Shown here: positions 1-7,000 of the stretch, piece after piece
Layout: the number at the start of each line of letters is the position of its first letter
Numbering within the stretch: position 1 is the first letter of the stretch
Assembly (NCBI GenBank): GCA_041672385.1
Contig: JBAYZQ010000097.1
Coordinates: 1 to 8,538, forward strand
Length of the DNA: 8,538 nt
Direction of reading: 5' to 3'
Origin: JBAYZQ01 sp041672385
GTDB lineage: Bacteria; Spirochaetota; Spirochaetia; Sphaerochaetales; Sphaerochaetaceae
The notes under the pieces: generated by a model
The model's database searches: none
Told to the model about the DNA's origin: nothing
The model's input: only the letters and a program-made list of their open reading frames with translations
Position numbers and translations under genes: made by a program

Positions 1-389
1 TGACAGCAACTCCAGTAGCACCAGCAGTGGCTGCTCCAGTAGTAGCTCCAGTAGCTGTAGCTACAACACCAGTTGTTGTTGAACCTAAGGTAGAAAAAGA
101 AGTAAGAGAAGAATTTGTAAAGAACTACAAGAACTTTGAATTTTATCTTGATGATGTTCATGTAGATGGAATGGTAAGTGAAAAAGATGTTGTATTTACA
201 TATGACAGTGCATTCTTTGATAAAAATTTTGAAAAAGGACTTGTAAAGATTGCTTCTACTATGACTGATTATAAAACATCTGATTTTACCTATAAGGTAT
301 CTAAAGGTCAGCTAATATTAACTTATTCAGAGGACATTGATCCGAATGAAGCAATTGATGCTTTCTTTGCTGCGATATTTTTACTTTAA
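1..389 (+). CDS. C-terminal part of a secreted/lipoprotein paralogue (5' end outside window)
   Basis: The frame is open from base 3 to the TAA at 387-389, so the true start lies upstream. A GTG at 27 is in frame but sits inside a low-complexity Ala/Pro/Val segment and has no ribosome site, so I do not take it as the start. Bases 3-80 encode an Ala-Pro-Val-rich linker, including CCAGTAG repeated at 12-18, 36-42 and 48-54. From base 111 the protein is about 80% identical to the last domain of the gene at 534-2420, sharing the FEFYL-D-VHVDGM and DIDPNEAIDAFF segments. This looks like a tandem paralogue of that lipoprotein, with the same beta-rich terminal domain and the same terminator behind it. 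The signal peptide cannot be seen, so envelope location is inferred from the paralogue. Molecular function is unknown. Confidence 0.85.
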   Translation, partial: TATPVAPAVAAPVVAPVAVATTPVVVEPKVEKEVREEFVKNYKNFEFYLDDVHVDGMVSEKDVVFTYDSAFFDKNFEKGLVKIASTMTDYKTSDFTYKVSKGQLILTYSEDIDPNEAIDAFFAAIFLL

Positions 390-403
390 GTTTTAAATTG
401 ATT

Positions 404-441
404 AAAAACCCTGATTTCTTTAATGATTTCAGGGTTTTTTT
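404..441 (+). terminator. Rho-independent terminator
   Basis: An 11-bp stem (404-414 pairing with 429-439, core CCCTGA/TCAGGG flanked by A/T pairs) with a 14-nt loop runs into a T-tract at 435-441. It begins 15 bases after the stop codon of the preceding gene. The same core recurs after the next paralogue at 2427-2459. Confidence 0.85.
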
Positions 442-469
442 ATATTTTGAAAAAAAAAACAAATATATA

Positions 470-498
470 TTTAAAGTATTGTTTTAGTATGCTATATT
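470..498 (+). promoter_or_regulatory. Candidate promoter of the 628-residue lipoprotein gene
   Basis: TTTAAA (470-475, 4/6 to the -35 consensus) lies 17 bases before TATATT (493-498, 5/6 to the -10), and TGC at 490-492 makes an extended -10. Transcription would start near 505, giving a leader of about 30 nt. An A10 run (450-459) just upstream could act as an UP element. The call rests on consensus matching in AT-rich DNA. Confidence 0.5.
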
Positions 499-533
499 CA
501 ATCAGAAAATTAGATAGAATAAGAAGGGAATAA

Positions 534-2420
534 ATGAAGAAAAAAACAATAATTTTATTACTTTGTTTTATTGTGTTATTTACTTTCATCTCCTGTAAGA
601 AAGGAAATGAGAAAGCAATTACTGATAACACAGTAAGTCAGGAAATAGCAAAAACAACCGAAAAAACAGCAATAACAGAGACAACAGGGAAAACAGCCCC
701 AACCGAAGTAAAAAATATAACAGATAATGTTGTTGTCATAGATACAACAAACAGTGATTCAAAAGCAACTGAAACAAATACTAGTTTAGATGAAGATTTA
801 GTTAAAGAAATGGTGGTTGAAGACAAACAAGAACCTATTGTACCACCAAAAACAGACAATGTTGTTGTCACAGATACAACAAACAGTGATTCAAAAGCAA
901 CTGAAACAAATACTAGTTTAGATGAAGATTTAGTTAATGAAATGGTGGTTGAAGACAAACAAGAACCTATTGTACCACCAAAAACAGACAATGTTGTTGT
1001 CACAGATACAACAAACAGTGATTCAAAAGCAACTGAAACAAATACTAGTTTAAATGAAGATTTAGTTAAAGAAATGGTGGTTGAAGACAAACAAGAACCT
1101 ATTGCACCACCAAAAACTGAAATTTCATTAGGTCAAATAAATACTTATGATTTTTCATTTATGGATGCTAATGTTAAAGTTACTTTGAATAATGGAATTG
1201 CAACTATTGATTATTCAAACAACCTAACAAAAGCTGAAATTGGAAGTGGGCTTTCATATATTGAATTAATACTTGATGTTAATCCATCAGATTTTTCTTT
1301 TGCTTTTTCTTCTCCAGGAGAAGTTATGATAACTTATCCTAAATCTATTTCTGATAAAGATTTGATTGAAGGATTTAAAATTGGTCTTGAATACTATATG
1401 CCTTATGCAAACTATGATAAATTTAACTTTAATTTATATGGAATGCCAGTTTATGTAGGAATAAAAGATGGTAAGGCAATTGTTATTTATCCAAAAAATA
1501 TTAAAGAAGCAGAAGTTACTGGATTGTTAAACATGATGGAAACAAAACCAGAAGCTGCAGGATTTAATTATACTATTCTCACTGACCGAGTTGTTTCCAT
1601 TACTTATCCTTCAACGATTGAAGAAAATGCATTAATCTATGGATTTGCAGCTTTATTGAATGATTCTATTCCTAAGTATTTGGATAGCCTAGAAATTACT
1701 TCCCAACCGCTTCCTGTTGAAGACAAGGTTTCAAAGCCTATAATTACTGAAAATTCCTATCAATTTACATTAATGGGAGCTAAGGTGTTAGCTATTCTTT
1801 ATAATGGAAAAGCAACAGTAAAATATCCTGAAAATGTTTCAAATAAAGAAGTAGCTAAAGGCCTTGAATATATTGGAAACGTTTTAAAAGTAAATTCTTC
1901 TGATTTTGCTTATAACTTTACTGTGCCAGGAGAAATTGTTGTAACTTACCCTTCATCCTACGCTGATAAAGATCTTATTGAAGGTTTTAGAACTGGTCTT
2001 AATCTTTATCTTGCTTCAATGAAAAAGGTTGAAACTGAAGTTGTGGTAAAAGCACCTATTACAGATGTAAAATCACTTGATGTTGAAGTAAAAACTCCGG
2101 TTTCTGCTCCTAAGTTAGTCAAAGATGAATTTGTAAAGAACTACAAGAACTTTGAATTTTATCTTGGTGATGTTCATGTAGATGGAATGGTTAGTGAAAA
2201 AGATGTTGTATTTAAGTATGACAGTGAATTCTTTGAGGAAAATTTTAAAGAGCAACTTTTGAAGATTGCTTCTGCTATGACTGCTTATAAAACATCTGAT
2301 TTCACTTATGATAAATCTGAAAAAGGTCGGCTAATAGTAACTTATTCTGATGATATTGATCCAAATGAAGCAATTGATGCTTTTTTTGCTGTGATTTTTT
2401 ACTTTAGTTTTTTTAATTAA
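534..2420 (+). CDS. Repeat-containing lipoprotein with four unrecognised beta-rich domains
   Basis: This is a 628-residue predicted lipoprotein. The ATG at 534 follows an AGAAGGGA ribosome site (522-529). Residues 1-21 form a Lys-rich start, a hydrophobic core and a lipobox-like F-I-S-C with Cys21 as the lipidation residue, followed by KK; the Phe at -3 is relaxed, as in spirochaete lipoboxes. Residues 22-62 are Thr/Lys/Glu-rich. Residues 63-194 are three near-identical 44-residue acidic units ending in P-P-K. Four related domains follow, at about 205-291 (A), 297-379 (B), 409-494 (C) and 533-624 (D). Typical features are an FxF strand, a second strand with a G-K/I-A turn, an I-x-Y-P strand end, a helix, then a second strand pair and a helix. 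A and C share SDF..F..PGE..(I/V)TYP and DKDLIEGF..GL. A charged linker (495-531) precedes D. D is nearly the same as the end of the upstream gene. I recognise no catalytic motif; the likely role is an envelope-anchored binding, adhesion or structural protein, which is inference. The last six residues arise from a reading-frame shift relative to the paralogue. Confidence 0.88.
   Translation: MKKKTIILLLCFIVLFTFISCKKGNEKAITDNTVSQEIAKTTEKTAITETTGKTAPTEVKNITDNVVVIDTTNSDSKATETNTSLDEDLVKEMVVEDKQEPIVPPKTDNVVVTDTTNSDSKATETNTSLDEDLVNEMVVEDKQEPIVPPKTDNVVVTDTTNSDSKATETNTSLNEDLVKEMVVEDKQEPIAPPKTEISLGQINTYDFSFMDANVKVTLNNGIATIDYSNNLTKAEIGSGLSYIELILDVNPSDFSFAFSSPGEVMITYPKSISDKDLIEGFKIGLEYYMPYANYDKFNFNLYGMPVYVGIKDGKAIVIYPKNIKEAEVTGLLNMMETKPEAAGFNYTILTDRVVSITYPSTIEENALIYGFAALLNDSIPKYLDSLEITSQPLPVEDKVSKPIITENSYQFTLMGAKVLAILYNGKATVKYPENVSNKEVAKGLEYIGNVLKVNSSDFAYNFTVPGEIVVTYPSSYADKDLIEGFRTGLNLYLASMKKVETEVVVKAPITDVKSLDVEVKTPVSAPKLVKDEFVKNYKNFEFYLGDVHVDGMVSEKDVVFKYDSEFFEENFKEQLLKIASAMTAYKTSDFTYDKSEKGRLIVTYSDDIDPNEAIDAFFAVIFYFSFFN
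720..1115 (+). repeat. Three tandem copies of a 132-bp in-frame repeat
   Basis: Units at 720-851, 852-983 and 984-1115 each encode 44 residues, running from T-D-N-V-V-V to P-P-K. Neighbouring units differ at only three bases each. Variable codons in the unit are 2 (GAT/GAC, silent), 7 (Ile/Thr), 24 (Asp/Asn), 29 (Lys/Asn) and 41 (Val/Ala). Such high identity implies recent unit duplication or homogenisation, and copy number may vary between strains. The encoded stretch is acidic and Ser/Thr-rich, which fits a flexible stalk between the lipid anchor and the folded domains. Confidence 0.97.
1146..2405 (+). repeat. Four diverged copies of an ~85-residue domain (A-D), protein level
   Basis: Within the 628-residue lipoprotein, segments at nt 1146-1406, 1422-1670, 1758-2015 and 2130-2405 align by eye. 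Each has F-x-F near its start, a Gly turn followed by a strand ending in Tyr-Pro or a similar pair, then an amphipathic helix, then a shorter strand-strand-helix half. The halves also resemble each other, so the module may itself be a duplicated beta-beta-alpha unit. Copies A and C are the most alike. Secondary structure is inferred from residue pattern only. Confidence 0.7.
2127..2420 (+). repeat. Dispersed direct repeat of 111-389 (terminal domain copy)
   Basis: This stretch matches bases 111-389 at the DNA level. The first 40 bases (2127-2166 against 111-150) are identical and only two differences occur in the first ~87 bases. Identity falls towards the 3' end, where there is one in-frame codon insertion and then a one-base indel near the stop. 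The match continues, more loosely, into the terminator. It marks a gene duplication followed by partial divergence or local gene conversion. Confidence 0.92.
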
Positions 2421-2426
2421 TTACAT

Positions 2427-2459
2427 ACCCTGATTCCTTTGTGTTTCAGGGTTTTTTTT
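2427..2459 (+). terminator. Rho-independent terminator, near-copy of the one at 404-441
   Basis: A 7-bp stem, ACCCTGA (2427-2433) pairing with TCAGGGT (2446-2452), with a 12-nt loop is followed by a run of eight T (2452-2459). It starts seven bases after the stop codon. The CCCTGATT(T/C)CTTT left arm and loop match the upstream terminator, so the duplicated unit included it. Confidence 0.82.
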
Positions 2460-2548
2460 AAGGAATTGACTACAATTATAAAAAGAAATCTTAAAGTGGA
2501 ATATTGTAACATAGTTAGAGTTAAATTGTTTAATAATTGGGTAATACA

Positions 2549-2577
2549 TTGTTAAAATATGGTAATTGTTTCATAAT
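2549..2577 (+). promoter_or_regulatory. Candidate promoter of the 457-residue lipoprotein gene
   Basis: TTGTTA (2549-2554, 4/6) and CATAAT (2572-2577, 5/6) are separated by 17 bases. Transcription would start near 2584, about 24 bases before the ATG. The rest of the 2460-2607 gap shows no other clear element. Confidence 0.55.
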
Positions 2578-2607
2578 GTACTTTAGAAACAAGGGAAAGA
2601 TATTTAG

Positions 2608-3981
2608 ATGAAAAAAAAGATTTTCATAATAATTTTATGTTTTGTAGTTCTTTTTACTACAATTTCTTGTAAAAAGAAAAGTGAAGAAAATATAGTAAAT
2701 TCAAATCTCTCGAAAACTTTTGAAGATAAAGAAATAAATTCTTCTCAACCAGTGACAACTGAGAAAGAACAAAATATAGTAAATCCAAATCTCTTGAAAA
2801 GTTTTGAAGATAAAGAAATAATTTCTTCTCAACCAGTGACAATTGAGAAAGAAGAAAACATAGAAATTGAGAAGAATGTAAATATTTATCAAAATGGAGT
2901 TACTGAAGAATTTACCCAGGATTTTGAGTTTTATCTTGAAGATTTTCATATTACAGGTAGGGCTCAAGGTTTTAAGATACAAATAAATTATGATAAAGAA
3001 CTTGAAAATTTTTTTAAGTCATTTTTAACTACATTGAATCTTGGATTTGATAAAGCTAATGAAGAAGAAAAAGAGAGTATAATTATAAACCTTCCTTCTG
3101 ATTCAGATGTAGAAAATTTGCTATATGAAATAATTGGGAAGATTTTCTCTTTTAATTATGTTGAAGAATTAGAAGCCGAGGTTATTTCGGAAGATCAAAA
3201 CCAAAGTTTTTCATATAATTTTCTAGGCTTTCCTCTAGAACTTGTACAAGGTAAAAACAATGTAGTTATAGAATATCCTAAAGAATTTACAGAAAAGGAT
3301 GTTTTTATTTTGGAAAAAGTAACTCAAAAGATTTTGAGTTACGATTTTAAAAATTTATCCTGTAAAGTAGAAAATAATCAAATTATTTTGGATATTGATA
3401 GAGAATTTGAAAGTAAAGATTTTAGTTCAATACAAAATAGTTTAGAGGCTTTTTCCTTGTATGAATTCAAAACTATTTTTTATTCAGGAGAGGAAATTTA
3501 CCTTGCAGTTAATGCAGGAAAAGCCTATTTATTTAATCCTTTTTCCAAAGAAGAAACCCAAAATTTTTTAAATGATAATATAGGTTTCCTAAATGATTGG
3601 AAGTTTATTACAGATGAGATAGTTGAGGTTGTTTATTCTTCAGAATATTCCAATAATGAGTTTATTTTTCAATTAGAGAAAGAATTAAATAGACCTATCG
3701 AAAAACCAATTACGGAAAGTCCCCTAGAATTTGAGCTTTATGTAGAAAATATAAACTTACATTTCTCTCTCTTTAATAATGATTTAACAGTTGTCTTTTC
3801 TGAAAAAATGAATGAAAATTTATTGAAAGAAAAAGTAGAAGAATTGTCTATTAAATTAGGTGTAGAAGTTGGTGAAATTTTTTATGATAGTGCAAAGAAT
3901 GTTTTAATTTTGCCAATTTTAAGTTCAGATTATCCTGAGAATTTGTTTGATAATCTTATTACTAGCTTATACCAATATTGA
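2608..3981 (+). CDS. Second repeat-containing lipoprotein, diverged paralogue with four beta-rich domains
   Basis: This is a 457-residue predicted lipoprotein ending in TGA. The ATG at 2608 begins a signal peptide very like that of the previous gene (MKKK, hydrophobic core, T-I-S-C, Cys21, then KKK). The best ribosome site, AAGGGA (2591-2596), is 11 bases from the ATG, slightly long. Residues 28-83 are two tandem 28-residue units, then an acidic spacer. Four domains follow at about 105-181, 200-283, 285-361 and 373-456. The first (DFEFYLEDFHITG) resembles the C-terminal domain D of the neighbour. The second (F-x-Y-N-F-L-G-F-P, then V-V-I-E-Y-P-K) resembles its domain B. Domains three and four are more diverged. 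It is strongly acidic overall, and I see no enzyme motif. The likely location is lipid-anchored in the envelope and the function is unknown. No convincing terminator follows, so read-through into the next gene is possible. Confidence 0.87.
   Translation: MKKKIFIIILCFVVLFTTISCKKKSEENIVNSNLSKTFEDKEINSSQPVTTEKEQNIVNPNLLKSFEDKEIISSQPVTIEKEENIEIEKNVNIYQNGVTEEFTQDFEFYLEDFHITGRAQGFKIQINYDKELENFFKSFLTTLNLGFDKANEEEKESIIINLPSDSDVENLLYEIIGKIFSFNYVEELEAEVISEDQNQSFSYNFLGFPLELVQGKNNVVIEYPKEFTEKDVFILEKVTQKILSYDFKNLSCKVENNQIILDIDREFESKDFSSIQNSLEAFSLYEFKTIFYSGEEIYLAVNAGKAYLFNPFSKEETQNFLNDNIGFLNDWKFITDEIVEVVYSSEYSNNEFIFQLEKELNRPIEKPITESPLEFELYVENINLHFSLFNNDLTVVFSEKMNENLLKEKVEELSIKLGVEVGEIFYDSAKNVLILPILSSDYPENLFDNLITSLYQY
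2689..2856 (+). repeat. Two tandem copies of an 84-bp in-frame repeat
   Basis: Units at 2689-2772 and 2773-2856 each encode 28 residues starting N-I-V-N and containing F-E-D-K-E-I and S-S-Q-P-V-T. They differ at six bases, and every difference changes the amino acid (S/P, S/L, T/S, N/I, T/I, Q/E). The position right after the lipidated N-terminus matches that of the unrelated 132-bp repeat in the neighbouring paralogue, suggesting that both build a spacer of adjustable length. Confidence 0.95.
2911..3975 (+). repeat. Four diverged copies of the same domain family, protein level
   Basis: Segments at residues 105-181, 200-283, 285-361 and 373-456 of the 457-residue lipoprotein share the pattern F-x-F/Y strand, hydrophobic strand, Gly or Asn turn, strand ending in Y-P, N-P or similar, helix, second strand pair and helix. 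The first copy is of the type found last in the neighbouring gene. The alignment is by eye and weaker than in the 628-residue protein. Confidence 0.5.
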
Positions 3982-4033
3982 TTTGTAACTAAAAATTAAA
4001 ATTAAATAATAGTTTAATTACTTCTTTATTATT

Positions 4034-4061
4034 TTGTGAATTTATTAAGTTGTGTTATACT
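4034..4061 (+). promoter_or_regulatory. Promoter of the c-di-GMP/permease operon
   Basis: TTGTGA (4034-4039, 4/6) is followed after 16 bases by TATACT (4056-4061, 5/6), with TGT at 4053-4055 forming an extended -10. This is the clearest promoter in the first 8 kb. The predicted start near 4068 leaves a leader of only about 15 nt before the ATG at 4083. Confidence 0.65.
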
Positions 4062-4074
4062 GTTTCAAGTTGGT

Positions 4075-4080
4075 AAAAGG
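4075..4080 (+). promoter_or_regulatory. Closely spaced ribosome-binding site of the response-regulator gene
   Basis: AAAAGG ends only two bases before the ATG at 4083, which is unusually tight. The start is nevertheless secure because the receiver domain begins immediately (MRNILIVDDN). Combined with a leader of roughly 15 nt, this suggests modest translation initiation. Confidence 0.4.
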
Positions 4081-4082
4081 TT

Positions 4083-7000
4083 ATGAGAAATATTTTGATT
4101 GTGGATGACAATCAGATTAATAGAGAAATATTAAAAAGAATCCTTTCAAAGGAATATAAAACAATTGAAGCCGCTAATGGACAAATTGCATTAGATTTTT
4201 TAAAAGAAGATAAAAACAAACTTTCAGCAGTTCTTTTGGATATTAATATGCCAATTATGAATGGAAATGAGTTTTTAGAAGAATATAAAAAAAACACTTC
4301 AATAAAAAGACTTCCTATTATAGTACTAACTCAAAAAGAAGGAGTTGAATCAGAAGTTGAGGCTCTATCTCTTGGTGCAACTGATTTTCTGACTAAACCT
4401 TATAATCCGAGAATTATTCTACACAGACTAAGAAGCTTAATTGCTCTTCAAGAAGCCTCATCAAAAGTTTCCGTTTTAGAGCTTGATAGTTTAACGGGTC
4501 TTTATTCTAAAATTGTATTCGTTGAGCGAACAAAATTAATACTACAAAAATATAAAGATAAAAAGTTTAAGATATTGTTATTTGATTTTGAAAATTTTAA
4601 ATTGATTAATGATTTATTTGGAATACAAGCAGGGGATAAGATTTTAAAAGAATTTGCCGAATGCTTAAAAAGTGTAAAAGTTGATACCATAAATCTAATT
4701 GGAAGACTGGTAGGAAATCAATTTGTTGTTTTTACTGAGTTAGAAAATATTTCTTTCATATTAAGAAAATGGCTTGAAGATTTTATTGATAGATATTCTG
4801 ATAAGATTAAAATCCATATCAGAATTGGATGTTATATAATTGAAGATACGACTATCCCAATTGAAGTTATGTGTTCTTATGCTAGAAGTGCAGCTGATAT
4901 GAATCGGGGAAAATTTGAAAATAAAGTTTGTTTTTACGATGAGTATATTAGAAATAAAATGCTTGAAGAGCAAATGGTTCTAAATGAAATGGAAACTGCA
5001 ATTGAAAAAGAACAATTTGTAGTTTACTACCAACCTAAGTATAATCTTTTTGATAACACTCTTTTTGGGGCCGAGGCCCTAGTAAGATGGGAACATCCTA
5101 CTAAGGGGTTAATGTATCCAGGTCAATTTATTCCAATTTTTGAAAAAAATGGTTTTATTACTAATTTGGATATCTATGTTTGGGAAAAAACTTGTCAAGA
5201 TTTAAAAAGACTTGAAGATAAGCTTCCTTCAGGATTTTCTTTTTCTGTAAATGTTTCTCGTGTCGATATATATAATCCAAATTTAATAAATATTTTAATT
5301 GGCCTAATTAAGAAGTACAATATTAAAATTGAAAATTTGCATTTAGAGATAACTGAATCTGCTTATATGGATGATTCTGAACGACTTATTGGTGTTGTGA
5401 CCAAACTTAGAGATTTGGGTTTTATAATTGAGATGGACGATTTTGGAAGTGGGTATTCGTCTTTGAATATGCTTATCCAGGTTCCAGTTGATATTATTAA
5501 ACTGGATATGTTTTTTTTAAGTAAGAAAAGTGATCAAAAAAAGAAAAATCAAATTTTAAAGTTTATTTTAAATCTAGCAAGAGGTATGGATTTAAAAGTA
5601 ATAGCTGAAGGGATAGAGACCGAAGAAGATAAAACAACCTTAATGGGCTTGGGTTGTTCTCTTGGGCAAGGGTTTCTGCTTGATAGACCACTGCAAATAA
5701 TGGACTTTGAGAATAGACTTGAAATAAACCAAAGTTTACTTACCTTAGGAATTCCACAATATTGCAATTCTATTGAAGTTCAAATGCATAAAATGTTCGC
5801 CTATGATGAAATGCCTTTTGGTATTGCAACTTTTAACAAAACAACTGGAAACCTAATTTTAATAAATAAAGCATTTTTAAAACTTCTTTCTTATCCAGAG
5901 GAAGATAGATATGAATATAAAAAAATATCAAATCTCATATTTAAAGATCAATTTAAACAGAATTTAGATCTACAAATTAATAAACTAGAAGAGGAAAGAA
6001 AAGAATTTATTTCTTTTCAAGGAGAACTTATAGATAAAAAAGGATTGTCAATTTTTTGTACTTTCTTTTTGTCTAAGTTTGTTTACAACAATTTTGAATA
6101 TTTGCAGCTTTATATTTTTAAAAATAAAGAGGTCGAAGAACAAGAAAACTGTCGATTAATTAATCAAATTCCAGGTGGTGTTTATAAAGTCAGATTTGAT
6201 GATAACAAAAAAATATCATTGGCCAGTGACAATTTTTATAAAATAATTGGTTATACTCCAGAGGAATACAAAGATAAATTTAAAAATGATGTTGAAAAAT
6301 TTGTTTATTATAATGATAGAAAAGAATTTTTGAAAGTTTTCGAAGAAGGTGAATTTTCTGGGATAAGAATTCTTGAATATCGGATTATTTCTCGTGACGG
6401 AAATTTACAAAAAGTAATGGAAGTTCGGCATATTGTTAACAAAGAACAAAATGTAAAATCAATTGTAGCCTTTGTTTTTTTGATTTCAAGTGGTTTAATC
6501 AATGATGTGGAAACTGTAAACCAGAAGTGTTACAAGATGATAATTCCATTTATAAGAAACTTTTTATTTGAGTGGGATAAGAAAACCGATACGGCGATTT
6601 TTTCAAATATGTTGGCAAATGAATTTGATATTGATTCAGTAATAAAGGATTTTTCAAAAAAATTACTAAAATCTAATCTAATTGAAATTAAGTCAAAGAA
6701 TGAGTTTAAAAAAGCTCTTTCTTTAGTTAACCAAGGGATAGATTTTCAAGAGTTTGATGGGAAAGTTTTAACCCAAAAAGGTAACTATAATTGGTATAAG
6801 TTTTCGATCTCAAGTATTAAAGATAGTGTTGGAGATGTACAAAAAATTATTGGATATTTAAGTGATATTACAAAACAAAAAAATGATTTTAGTAAAATTA
6901 AAATTTTAGCTGAAAAAGATGCACTAACCAATTTGCTTAATCATAGGACTTTTCAACAAAAAGTAGAGGAAAAACTATTAAATATTGATTCCAATTGTGC

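Noticed and set aside
27..29. GTG as the start of the first gene
   Set aside because: The frame is open upstream to the window edge, the codon sits inside an Ala/Pro/Val linker, and no ribosome site precedes it.
638..1090. 150-codon open frame on the - strand
   Set aside because: It is the antisense shadow of the 132-bp repeats; its own repetition simply mirrors them and it has no ribosome site or separate promoter.
720..1115. CRISPR-like repeat array
   Set aside because: The units are contiguous without spacers, stay in frame, and encode protein inside a lipoprotein gene.
2466..2483. TTGACT followed by TATAAA as a promoter
   Set aside because: The two boxes are only six bases apart and no -10 lies at 16-18 bases from TTGACT.
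4000..4019. AATTAAA/TTTAATT inverted repeat as a terminator of the 457-residue lipoprotein gene
   Set aside because: The stem is seven A/T pairs only and is not followed by a T-run, so it is not a credible intrinsic terminator.
5549..5767. 72-codon - strand frame opposite the EAL domain
   Set aside because: It lies fully antisense to conserved EAL motifs with no initiation signals; it is a shadow frame.
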